A stretch of DNA of 64,000 nt from the NCBI RefSeq assembly GCF_038396675.1, contig NC_088926.1, positions 5,133,501 to 5,197,500 of the forward strand. The letters are read 5' to 3'. The notes under the pieces were generated by a model, which was not told the DNA's origin, did no database searches, and saw only the letters and a program-made list of their open reading frames with translations. This document shows, piece by piece, positions 12,785 to 43,728 of the stretch. Position numbers and translations under genes: made by a program. How positions within the stretch are numbered: the first letter of the stretch is position 1; each line of letters begins with the position of its first letter. The DNA comes from Hydra vulgaris (Eukaryota; Cnidaria; Hydrozoa; Anthoathecata; Hydridae).

Positions 12785-13220
12785 CGCGCAAGACTCGTTT
12801 TTTACGGACTTACTAAAGAGGAGTGTCTGAAAAAAACGTCCGCCTAAAGTATACTTTATTTCTTATTTGATTCGTTATTAAAACAAAAAAAGTACAACTG
12901 AATATTACCAGGAATCGAACATAACATTCACCTCTTAGCCAAATGAACACATTGTCATTTATGTACATATTTAAAGAGGTTTTTAAAATTGGGTTCCTGT
13001 GCTGCAACGAAGGGCTTTGGAGTCGTATAAAGTATCTCCTCCACCTTTTTTTTTCAATAAACCTTTTTATTGGAAAAAAAAGTTAGGGGGTGTGTTTAAA
13101 AAAAGTACGTTTTTTTTTAGGGGGGAGAGGACTGAAAAGTACGCAAGGCAACAAGTGAGAGGGTGGGGGTGTCAAATTTCAAAATTTTTGGCGTACGTAC
13201 TTTATGGACTTTTCAGAACA
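12785..13220 (-). repeat. Repeat family A, copy 2 (inverted relative to copy 1)
   Basis: Reading the minus strand from 13220 gives GTCCATAAAGTACGTACGCC, the C-rich spacer, the hairpin with TTTTTATTGG, GGTGGAGGAGATACTTTATACG, then GGCGGACG and CTCTTTAGTAAG, the same block order as 1599-2040. The two copies face each other across about 11 kb. Confidence 0.65.
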
Positions 13221-13659
13221 TGACGAAGTTTTTAATACCGATAAAGTAAACAAAAAAGTTAGAAATAAAAAAAAAAACCAAGCGAAACAAAATTAAACTA
13301 TTCTAAATTAATAAAAAATTTAAGTTGATATAAAATTAATCAATCAACAAATACAACTTTGCAACATACATGCCAAACACGCTCTGAAAAAAGAGTCACA
13401 GATCTTTACTTATATATTGTCATACTATAGTATGTTATACTATAGTTTTTATTTTAGTACTAACATAAAAAAAAATTTCAGGCATTGTGTCAAAATATTT
13501 TTACTTTTCTTTTTCTTTGTTAATTTGTAAAACGTCTAAAAAATTTAGGCAATAAATTACAGTTTGCAGACATTTTATATATTGCCTGGTTTTGCACTTT
13601 TGCCTGAAACACACACACAGATAACTCCCTGATATATAAATATATTATGTTATATTATG

Positions 13660-13794
<135 letters not shown>

Positions 13795-13800
13795 GTATAT

Positions 13801-13844
13801 GCATATTTAGAAAGTGATGGAACGTTAAATTACATCATGGCAGT

Positions 13845-13848
<4 letters not shown>
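13801..13848 (+). promoter_or_regulatory. Short 5' leader with candidate trans-splice acceptor and a 3-codon uORF
   Basis: CATATTTAG ending at 13810 is a plausible 3' splice site. Hydra uses spliced-leader trans-splicing, so it could be where the leader joins, leaving a 34-nt leader. A small uORF, ATG GCA GTA TGA (13837-13848), ends by overlapping the main ATG at 13845. An in-frame TGA at 13815-13817 limits upstream extension. All functional meaning is inferred. Confidence 0.35.
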
Positions 13849-33451
<19,603 letters not shown>

Positions 33452-33458
33452 TTTTCTG

Positions 33459-33464
33459 AATAAA
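33459..33464 (+). terminator. RBSN: AATAAA polyadenylation signal of RBSN
   Basis: An AATAAA hexamer starts 8 nt after the RBSN stop codon, implying a very short 3' UTR if used. No equally good signal is nearer, though the AT-rich downstream DNA offers others. Confidence 0.55.
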
Positions 33465-33688
33465 ACTAACGCTTTAAAATCATCGTCTTAATGTTGATAG
33501 ATGAGTGTTTCATAAACATTGCTGCAAAAAAACGTTTCATCACTCTTGTAAAAAAGTTTTTTCTTTTTTTCTGTGCCCTAAATATTAAATATTAGTCCTC
33601 GAAATTTACGTTCGGTATTTGGCAAAGGGTAGGAATTCGGCCAAAAAAAGGTTTTATTTTTCTAATTCGGAGAGCTTATACGCACATA

Positions 33689-33707
33689 CGTGTGTGTGCG
33701 TGCGTGC

Positions 33708-33752
<45 letters not shown>
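33689..33752. repeat. GT microsatellite
   Basis: TGTGTGCG/TGCG units grading into about 20 GT repeats. Confidence 0.95.
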
Positions 33753-33756
<4 letters not shown>

Positions 33757-34323
33757 AATTATACAATGATTTATTTTTTTATACTTTTCAATTTTTCTTT
33801 TTTTTTTTTTAACTATGATTATTACTTTTTAGCGTTATTTTTAAAATGTTTGGTCGTCATCATATAAATGAGATAAAAAATATATATATATATTTTTTTT
33901 CCCTCTATTTTTTACGCATATTTACGCTATTTTTTACGCTTTTTAAAAATTTATTATCTAGTATTATTATTTTATTTTTTTTATTTGATAACTGTTTAAT
34001 ACTTCGGTATAACTGTTTAATACTTCGGTATAAGCGCCAATAACTTTTGGTTTTTTCTTTGTATTTTTATTTTTTTTATTTTCTATTTACACAAACCTCT
34101 TTAAAAAGAAAGTTTTTTTATTTTGTTTTCATAAAGTGTAAAATGTATCAGGTAAATTTTAGTTTCGCATTTTTTTTAAAAAAACGAGAAGAGAATTAAG
34201 ATTAGCTATGTAGTTTCATTGTTTAAACAAAAAATAAAAAGGACTACCGTATAGTTATTATTATATTTGATGGTGTGCCAATAATGTTTTAGAGGGGATT
34301 GGAAAAAACTACATTATTAACCA

Positions 34324-34946
34324 CAGTGGCGGATCCAGCATTTTTTGATCTTTGAGATAGCTAACTTCAAGACATGGAGCTAACTCCAAACATTTATATG
34401 TTTATACTTATGTCAAATAATGAGAGTTTGCAAAAAATTGCGATGATTGGAGGCTGGGAACAAAAAAGCCCCAAAATTTTTGCTACACCTGCCCCAAACG
34501 TGAGAGCAACAAGTTGATAAAATATTTTTTCTACTATTCTCAACTAGACTTATATTCATCGATAATTTTTAAGTTTCATAGTATTATCTCTAAGCGTTCA
34601 AAAATTATGACAATATAAAGTTTGAACCCCCCTTAATCTGAGGGGGTTGTAATTTTTATATGGTCATAATTATTGAACGCTGAGAGATAATACTATGAAA
34701 CTTAAAAATTATCGATAAATATAATTCTAGTTGAGAATAGTACAAAAAATATTTTATCAACTTGTTGCTATCACGTTTAGGGCAGGTGTAGCAAAAATTT
34801 TGGGGCTTCTTTGTTCCCAGCCTCCAATCATCGCAAGTTTTTGCAAACTCTCATTATTTGACATAAGTATAAACATATAAATGTTTGGAGTTAGCTCCAT
34901 GTCTGAAAGTTATCTCAAAGATCAAAAAATGCTGGATCCGCCACTG
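34324..34946. mobile_element. Foldback transposon, 623 bp, near-perfect palindrome
   Basis: The two halves are almost exact reverse complements over about 305 bp each: ends CAGTGGCGGATCCAGCA and TGCTGGATCCGCCACTG, centre near 34635 in CCCCCCTTAATCTGAGGGGG. AACCA flanks both sides (34319-34323, 34947-34951). The arms differ at only a few positions. No coding sequence. A diverged single arm of the same family lies at 45247-45398. Confidence 0.92.
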
Positions 34947-35614
34947 AACCATAATCATGTTAATTCATACGGTTGGTTACCGTAAAATAAACTGTTTTTG
35001 AAGTAATCAAGCGTAAAATTGTACACATTCAATTTTATATTTTTTATTTTGTATATAGTAAACTGGGGTAAGAGTAAACGGTTTAGCTTCAAATTCAAAT
35101 ATTTTTTTAAAGAAAAAATTTTTTATGATTATTTTTTTGTTGTTGTTTTAAAGAGAATTTTTTACCTCAAATAAGTAGATAAAAATTAAGAAAAAAACGT
35201 TTTGAAAATCTTTAAAAAAATCGATTTTTATGAAGAAAAAAACGTTTACTTTTCCCCTTATAATTGGGGAAAAGTAAACTACACGTTTTCAAGATGTAAT
35301 TGAGAACTTGAAAGTTGTAATTAAGAAAAGTATAAAGAATACAAAATTCTTTGTACTTTGTATTCCTAATATACTTTGTAATAATATAAAATATATATAA
35401 TAATAATACAATATTAATATAATATAAAAAAGGCATTTGAGGTTTAGGCGGTAACTGAAAAAATCCTATTAGGTGTCAATTAAAACTTTTTTTTATTTTT
35501 GTTTATGAAAAATTTAATTAAGATTTCAGATGAATAACAAATAAAATACAAATAATTTATTTATATAAAAATTTAAATTTAAACAACGTCATTAAAAATC
35601 ATTGCAATATTCAG

Positions 35615-36814
35615 TTAAGCACCAACTTGGACGTCTTCCATATTTAAAATCGTTGCGAAATGCGTGGTCGTATGTTGTATAGCGCGTGTACAATCACCTC
35701 CCATTATTGTATTTTTTGCCGCAGTAACAATTCTTTCTAAATACTGCATTCGCTGTTCCATATTCCCAGCACCGAATACAGGTGAAATGCGAATAACATT
35801 TTTGAACATTTTTTTTTATTTTGGACCAGATAGCTTCCACTGGGTTTAAAATTGGGCTGTAGGGTCCTAATCGTAACAACTGAGCCGGTGATTTTTCAAA
35901 CACCCTTTCCAAACGAGCGTGACATGGAGCATTGTCTGTTACGACGACCAAATCCTCTAAACGATTCCCGGATGTAACCCACTGATTAAGCAAAGCAAAC
36001 ATCCACTCATTACAAGAATCTGCTTTAAATGATCCTCTGCGAGTTTCCATCATGACGATATGTGTTGTTGATAAAGCTGCAATCAAATGTATTCTTGCAC
36101 CTTTTGAAGAAGGTATTTTCATTATTGCTCTTTTCCCCTGTTTAGCACGTCCTTCTTTTTTTCTACAAAAAAGATTAAAATTTGTTTCATCAAACCAAAC
36201 TATCTGATTACCATTTGTGATGTGTTCGTTAATGTTCCTAACATATTCAGCTCTTTTTTGTTTGTTTTCATTACTATTCATTGTAGTGGGCTCCTTGTGC
36301 ACTTTTTAAATAAAAATAGTCTGTCTTCGAGGTAATTGGCAATTGTGGTTGTGCTGACGCTAATATTAAATTGTCTTAATATTCTTTCTTTAATGGCCAC
36401 CAATGTCAACTGACAGTCACTTTCAATCCATGTTAGTGTTTCTTCGGTTTGATCATCGGTTAATTTTTTTGGTTTAAAACCACCTCTTCCAATAAAATTT
36501 AAATTTCTGCTGCAGACCCAATTGTATGCTGTCTTATATTTGACACCTAAAGTTTGCGCTAGAGTCACTCAATCGTCATTTCGCTCAGCACATTCAATTA
36601 CACTTCTTCTATCATTCGATGAAGATAAAATATTTTTTTCAACTTGTTCCGTTGTATGTATTTCATGTCTTCAAATTGGACAACGTGGTTCTGGTTGTTC
36701 CAGAAGTGGTGGTAAACAAATTTGGCGAAATAAATGCTTGAACGGATTCAATTTAATAACAGACTTTTTATTCATAATGTATTGACAAATAACACAACGA
36801 TCTTTGAATTCCAT
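35615..36814 (-). pseudogene. RING-finger plus IS630/Tc1-type DDE transposase (decayed)
   Basis: The frame from ATG 36814 begins with a RING-like array: C7, C10, (F25), H27, (R30), C33, C45, (stop 48), exactly C-x2-C-x14-C-x-H-x2-C-x2-C-x11-C-x2-C with three ligands changed by single bases. A helix-turn-helix region follows (TLAQTLGVKYKTAYNWV, TLVAIKERIL), then WFDETNFNLFC (first Asp), VVVTDNAPCHARL (second Asp) and YSPILNPVEAIWSKIK (Glu). The second Asp and Glu are separated by 32 residues; Tc1 has 34. Breaks: TGA at 36671-36673 and 36569-36571, shifts near 36295 and 35795. Catalytic residues survive. Inactive as it stands. Confidence 0.85.
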
Positions 36815-36929
36815 TACTATATTACTGTATTGCTGGTGCATACAAATGCTAAATTTGATATAATTAACTTATAAAAATGTCCAAGATCTATTATAATGAC
36901 CTTTAAGCTTACATTGAATTCGCATTTAC

Positions 36930-37150
36930 AAATAATGTATTTTCATTTACATATTACGATTTATTAATTACAACTTTTGTTTTTCAAATTACATATTGCC
37001 ATTTCTTATTAACATGTTGGGTTTCTCAATTACATTTTAAAATTTCTAAATTACATATTGCGACTTCTAAATTATATGTTGTATTTCTCAATTACATCTT
37101 ACTTTTCTTAACTACAACTTTCAAGTTCTCAATTACATCTTGAAAAGGTG
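36930..37150. repeat. Subterminal repeats, TGTAATTNAGAA type
   Basis: Reading inward from the right end on the minus strand, TGTAATTGAGAA, TATAATTTAGAA, TGTAATTTAGAA, TGTAATTGAGAA, TGTAATTTGAAA and TGTAATTAATAA follow each other every 20-30 bp. The left end has only the first two. Likely transposase binding sites, by analogy with other TIR elements. Confidence 0.7.
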
Positions 37151-37340
37151 TACTAAATTTTTAATAACAATTTTTTAAGATATTGAGATAATCAAAACTA
37201 AATAAGGATATTAAGAAAATCAAGCAAAATTAATTAAAAATAAAATGAAAACTAATCTTATTAGAAGTTAAGTTTAGAAAAAACTACTTTAATCAAATAT
37301 ACGAAAAAAACTATTTATTAATTAAAAAAAAAAAGTTGTT

Positions 37341-37960
37341 TCATTGGCAGAAGCAGGTTGGCGGCATTTTTTCATTCATAAAGCTCATCACCAATTTTTT
37401 TTTTTTTTTTTTGGTAAATTGACAAACCCGAGACTTGCAACTAAAAGCTTTACATTGTTTCCATATTTTGTTTTGAGTTGGCAATGCTTCTTCCCAAACT
37501 CTGCGACACTTTTTGCACCTTTTGATGTCTTTGTCTTGTCTCGGTTTTTTTGAACGTTGCACTTGCTGAGTTTCATCTGAAACTTCACTGAAATGAATTT
37601 TGCGTTTCTTTAATTGCTTGGACTTTTTGATCTCATTGTCTTGCTCTAGTTTCTCGAGCACCTCAGATGTACTTACACACTGGCCTTCAACTCTTGGAAT
37701 GCTGACTCTTTTGGGTATTTTTTGCGTTTCAATATGGTGACGCTGTAAAACATTTTTCAAATTGCCTTTGATTCTTTCTGTGAAGTGTTGCAACATTTGA
37801 GACGCTTGAGCAGGAGTCATTGGTGTTGTTGTTAAGCAGGTTCGGATGAAGGTGATGAAGCCAGCTGAGATGGTACTTGAAATGTTTAAGCAATTTGTAA
37901 TTTTTTAAATAAATAGCAAAGATTTTTAGATAAATAGCATAGGCTGCCAAATTTATTTAC
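37341..37960 (-). pseudogene. Tail of a pogo/CENP-B-type transposase (tentative)
   Basis: The open frame from ATG 37820 contains IPKRVSIPRVEGQCVSTSEV and LEKLEQDNEIKKSKQLKKRK, then a Cys-rich end (RCKKCRRVW, WKQCKAFSCKSRVC). The 'KR-x-GxC/VLT-x-E/DVL' plus charged coil pattern is what follows the DDE core in pogo/jerky-type transposases; the pogo pseudogene at 50.0-51.9 kb has the comparable GKCITEVNVIEFLKQKGEEK. No catalytic core precedes it, so the outer element looks internally deleted. Confidence 0.5.
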
Positions 37961-38815
37961 GTTTATTTTAAATAATTAATAACTATTAATAACTAATTAA
38001 TAACTATTTTATTTTAGTTTAACCGCGCTCATCTTAATGCATTAGTGTGAGCAATTAGCATATTTTCTCTTCCCCGAAAAATATTTATATTGGTTTTTGG
38101 CTCATAACTTTTTTCCAGACCTAACAAATTCAATTTTTGAAAAGAGAATTTTGATCGTCATAAAATTTTCTACAAAACAGCCTTTTTTGTTTAGTAAAAT
38201 GTAATTTTAGTTTTGGGAGTTTTGAAGTTAATTTTTAAATAAAAATTTTTTTTTTTTTTACGAGGCTAATAATTTTTAGGTTTGTTAAGGCAAAATTAAA
38301 TTTTTTAAGATTAAGTTTTTACACCTTTAGACAGAGCTCAAAATTCTCTACATAACGGTGCCTCACATCTTTAAAGATTTTTTGTTTTAGCTTTAAATAA
38401 ATGCAAAAGAAACAAAATTGCTGAACCGTTCATCTTTTTTTTTTTTCGTTTACTCTTACCCCAGTTTACTCTGAAAGCAATTAAATAACAGCGGAGTATT
38501 TTACTAACCCAGAGATATTTATTTTTAATTGTCACATTCATGCATGCAGTAAATTATCCCATACATACATTATATATTCAGGCATTGTAACAAGTAAAAG
38601 GTGCTTATATTGGATATTTTTTGTTTTTGCATCTTATTAAAAATATTTCTTCATTATTTCAAATATTTTTTCATAAATGCTTTTTTAATCTTAATCCTTC
38701 ATGTTATAAGATTATATGATATATATTAAATGATGCGCTATAAGGTTAATCGGTAAACTTCTGATTAAATAAGATACGTTTTATTTTTTTGGTCGTAAGT
38801 TTTAGAGTTTTCTGC

Positions 38816-39908
<1,093 letters not shown>

Positions 39909-40194
39909 TGTTGTAATCAGTAATCAGTCAGGGACTCAAAGAAGGTAAGGTTGATGCGTTTATCATCACAACCTTTTTATAGAGCCCCTTTAGTAACTCA
40001 TTAAAAAAACAACACTTTAAATTCTAAAGTTAGATAAAAATTCAATAAAGCAAAACCCTTCTTTTTTTTAGTGTAAAAAATTGAAAACAAAAAAATATTA
40101 AAACAAATAAGAAGAAAAAGAAATAAAAAATTTAAAAATCTGAAAACAAATACTTTAAACTATAATATATATGTCAAGAATTAAGGAGATGCGT

Positions 40195-42570
40195 TTAAGT
40201 TTGTCGTTTAAACGATGGAATGCTTTTTAGGTCTTTAATATTTTTATTTCGGAAATGTTTCCATATTGACGGACCACGGTCTTTAATTAGAAAACTTGAC
40301 TGCTGTGATTTAATTTTCCCTAGGTGATAATCGTACCTGGTATTTGAACGCAGATTATATTTTTCAGAAAATGATATCAAGAAGTTATCTGAAAAAACGC
40401 TTGGTAGAAGATTGTTTTTATACTTATACATAAAAATTAATATCTGTAATGTGTTAAGTTTCTCAATATCTAGAACCATCATGCTTTTCATCAGTGGGGC
40501 CGGGTTTACTAACCTATTTAAATAGTTAATTGCTTTGCATGCGTGATTTTGCAAACTTTGCAATTTTAGCAATTTGGTTTTATGGGTGCTGGCCCATACA
40601 ACATTTGTGTACAAAAGCTGACTATGTACAAGACTGAAGTAAAGCATATTAGGTGATTTACTATCGAGAAAAGGTATTGGCTTATACAAAACACCTATTA
40701 CAGAGGAAACCTTTGTTTCAAGAAAACCAATATGGTTTTTCCATGACAAATTTTCATCAAAAATTAAAAATTTTGTGTGTTTTTCACGTTTAATTTTATT
40801 TTTATTAATAAACAGTTTAGGCAACTTTAACCGAAGATTAATTGGTTTTTTTTATTTTATGAAAAAGAATAAAGCTAGTTTTTTCACAATTTAGGGATAA
40901 TTTATTTGCTATGAATCAGAGATTGAAATTTTCAAGTTCAATATTCATAGTTTCAAACAAAGTCTTTGCATCAGGATAATTAAAAAATAAATTTGTATCG
41001 TCAGCATACATAATTGTAGATATTTTTTGGGAAGCTTTATGCATATCGTTAATATATATTAAAAACAATAATGGACCTAGGATTGAACCCTAAGGAACTC
41101 CACACGTAATATCAAGGGCTACTGACTTTTCTAGTAATACAAATAGCTTTCTGTTAGACAAATAGTTTTTAATCCACTTAAATGTTAGTTTGGAAAGTAA
41201 AATACTGTGATCAACTGTATCAAAGGCCGTGGAAAGATCAATAAAATTCTCATAATACCAGTTTATCACTATCAAACGACTTATATATTTTCTCAGCAAG
41301 TTTAATAATAGCATGTTCAGTAGAGCAATTACTTTGAAATTCAAACTGATTTTTGTATAATAAATTGTTTAATGTAAAGTACTTATTAACTCTATTATAA
41401 ATTACTCTTTCATATACTTTTGAAAAAACTGGAAGTAGAGAAATGGGTCGGTAGTTAAAAACATTATTGCAATCACCTTTTTTGAGAATGGGATATATTT
41501 TGGCTAATTTAAGTTTGTCAGGGAATATACTATTTTCAAATAAAGATGATATTAAATAAAATAATGGTTTACTAATGTTGTCGATAACATAAATAGCTAC
41601 TTTACTGGAAATACCATCATATCCACATGATTTGTTGCGTTTAAGTTCAATTTGTTTTATTAAATTCAAGTTTAATTATCTTTTCATTATTTATACTAGG
41701 GTTGGGTTTTTCTCCCAAAAAATTAATAAATGTTTTATTTGGTCGCGCAATGTTAGAAGTAAGAAAGGGGCCTACATTAACAAAATATTTGTTAAATTCT
41801 TGACATATATTTGTTTCACTTGTTATAATTTTTTTTATCGGAAATTACTTTTTGTGGTAAGCAAATATGCTTCTTTTTTTTTCTTCCTATTAGTTGGTTT
41901 ATAATAGCCCAAGCCCTTTTTATGTCGAATTTATGCTTATTAAGCTGATAAGCATAAATTCGACATAAAAATTGTCGAATGTTGAAAAAACTTTATATAA
42001 TTTTTGCAGATTTTTTCATCACCTTTATTTTTTGATTTCAAAAATTTTACGTAAAGTTTTTGTTTTCTCTTTGATGTTTTAATTAAAGTTATTGCCATCC
42101 ATGGATTCTTGTATCCTTTGTTTTTTATTTCTGTAGTTATTTTTGGGCATATATTATCAAAGATATTTTGAGATGTGCTTTGAGATATTATCAAACGCAA
42201 TATTAGGATCTGTTGATGAATAAACGTTACCCCATCGTTCTATATGCAGTTTGTTTTTTAAATTATTTAAGTTTTTTATAGAAAGATTTCTGTATGTCAT
42301 AAAGCATTTTTTATTATCAATATTAGATAGTACTTCGCGTGCTATATGGAAAACCGGAAAATTATCAGAAAAGTTTGCAATAAAAAGGCCTGATTCAAAT
42401 TTAGTATTTAGGGAACTATTAAAATATTGTCAATTAAAGATGGTGATTCGTTCAACAACCTTCAACACAACCTTCAACACAAGCTTGTTGTCAGAAAATT
42501 CAAGCAATGGAAAATTGATAAAATTCTTGACGTATTTTGACTTTTTGAAGTTTCCCCAGAACGTATGAAA
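40195..42570 (-). pseudogene. Non-LTR retrotransposon (LINE): end of endonuclease, linker and reverse transcriptase
   Basis: On the minus strand: a SDNFPVFHI-like end of the AP endonuclease (about 42370), a linker with KNPWMAITLIKTSKRKQKLY, then RT blocks LKLAKIYPILKKGD, FNYRPISLLPVFSKVYERVI, NQFEFQSNCSTEHAI, FIDLSTAFDTVDHSILLSKL (motif A), GVP-stop-GSILGPLLF (motif B, Gln codon now TAG at 41090), MYADDTN (catalytic box, YADD at 40997-41008), ENLSWKNHIGFLETKVSS, and a C-terminal part ending FKRQT. The RT order is that of Jockey/CR1-type elements. Shifts near 41265, 40850 and 41670 and a palindromic insertion (41917-41971) break it. Most of the endonuclease and any ORF1 are missing: a 5'-truncated copy. 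Confidence 0.88.
41917..41971. repeat. 24-bp perfect palindrome in the LINE linker
   Basis: Stem 41917-41940 pairs perfectly with 41948-41971 around a 7-nt loop (TAAGCTG). The sequence of the LINE linker is copied in inverse next to itself. Confidence 0.9.
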
Positions 42571-43379
42571 TTTAATAGTGCTTTTTTTATTTCACGAAAA
42601 GTTTTTATTTTTTTATTTTGCTAACATTAAAATGTCACAGTACAATTATATATGCCATATATGTGGTGTTATAAATAAAAAAATTCCAATGTCAGCATAA
42701 TTAAACTAAGAAAAACACTCACATATATAAATATAAGCATATATACACTTACAAACCTATAGATGCGCACATACGTAAACTGCTAAAAATTAAACATAAG
42801 CTAGGATCTGATAGAAGATCACAAGATCTTGTTGTCAGAACCTTATAAAATACAAGCAAGCAAAATAAAGACAAGTATAACATACTAAAAAATAAAGTAA
42901 AAATTAAAGTAAAAAAGTAATAAAATCCAAGTTGAATAACAATTTTCAATATATTAAAAGTATCAGAGAATATTATCAAGTGAAAAAAAGGCATTTTTTT
43001 ACATTGAGTTTGAAAGGATAAAAGGAAGTTGGTAGATTAAAATTTCGCAGAACAATATTATGCCATAGGTGGGGTCTACGATAAGTAATGCAAAATTGAT
43101 TAAGTTTTGTGTGACAAAACGGCTCATTAAAAAAATTCATGTTTCTTATATCGTATTTGTTGTTAAGTTTGAGTTTGAAAATATAATTAAAAGCGGTAGG
43201 GGGTAAATTATTTCTCCATAAATATAGAAACAACAAACTTTAATCAGATTGAGTTCAAATAAATTTAATAATCTCATTTCAGTAAAAATAGGTTTTGTAT
43301 GTGTAAAATGATCAGCATAGTTAATTATGCGAATGTTTGGACGATGATAAAGAGGTTTCAACTTCTATTTTACTGGACT

Positions 43380-43657
43380 CAGGGCTGTCCCGAAGAGGTT
43401 TTTATGAGGAGGAGGGGGGGAGGGAAGGGGGACGTATCTGGTTTTTGCAGACTAAAACCAAGAAGATATTTTTTCTACTAACTTATCTAAAAAAAAAAAA
43501 AAAAATTGGAAAAAAAAAAAAAGGTACTCGTCTGCTGACATTGCCAACTCCCAATTAAAGATCTAATTTTGCCGACTCCAGTGTCCGAATTGCCGACAAA
43601 TAAATTTCGTAGGGGGGGGTAGACACTCCCTACGCCCCTCCCCTCAGGACGACCCTG
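43380..43657. mobile_element. hAT-like MITE, 278 bp
   Basis: Ends CAGGGCTGTCCCGA and CAGGGTCGTCCTGA (reverse-complemented right end). Flanking octamers ACTGGACT and AGTGTACT agree at six of eight positions. G/C-rich ends, A-rich centre, non-coding. It interrupts the LINE fragment. Confidence 0.75.
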
Positions 43658-43728
43658 AGTGTACTCCCCCAAGCAGTGTTAACATAATTTACGTAACTAC
43701 GGATAAAACAGTAATAAAATTGGCTTAA

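Larger units (their letters stand above)
35282..37150 (-). mobile_element. Complete Tc1/IS630-type element nested in the pogo-like element
   Basis: Terminal repeats of about 50 bp start CACGTTTTCAAGATGTAATT on the left and CACCTTTTCAAGATGTAATT on the right, continue through GAGAACTTGAAAGTTGTA, and are flanked by TA on both sides (35280-35281, 37151-37152). The TA duplication and DDE gene place it in the Tc1/mariner/IS630 group. It is longer (1869 bp) than typical Tc1 elements because of subterminal repeats and a gene with an N-terminal extension. Confidence 0.9.
35057..38470 (-). mobile_element. pogo-like TIR element with a nested element
   Basis: Terminal repeats AGTAAACTGGGGTAAGAGTA (left) and its exact inverse at the right end (through 38470) continue for about 24 bp. 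A subterminal inverted pair of TIR-like half sites, GTTTACTTTTCCCC and its inverse, lies at 35245-35280. The nested element 35282-37150 sits between this subterminal pair and the body. Without it the element is about 1.55 kb. The target duplication was not clear. Classed as pogo-like from the GTAAA-GGGG type ends and the tail described at 37341. Confidence 0.75.

Noticed and set aside
33619-33867. Frame with a run of Cys-Val
   Set aside because: Translation of the GT microsatellite.
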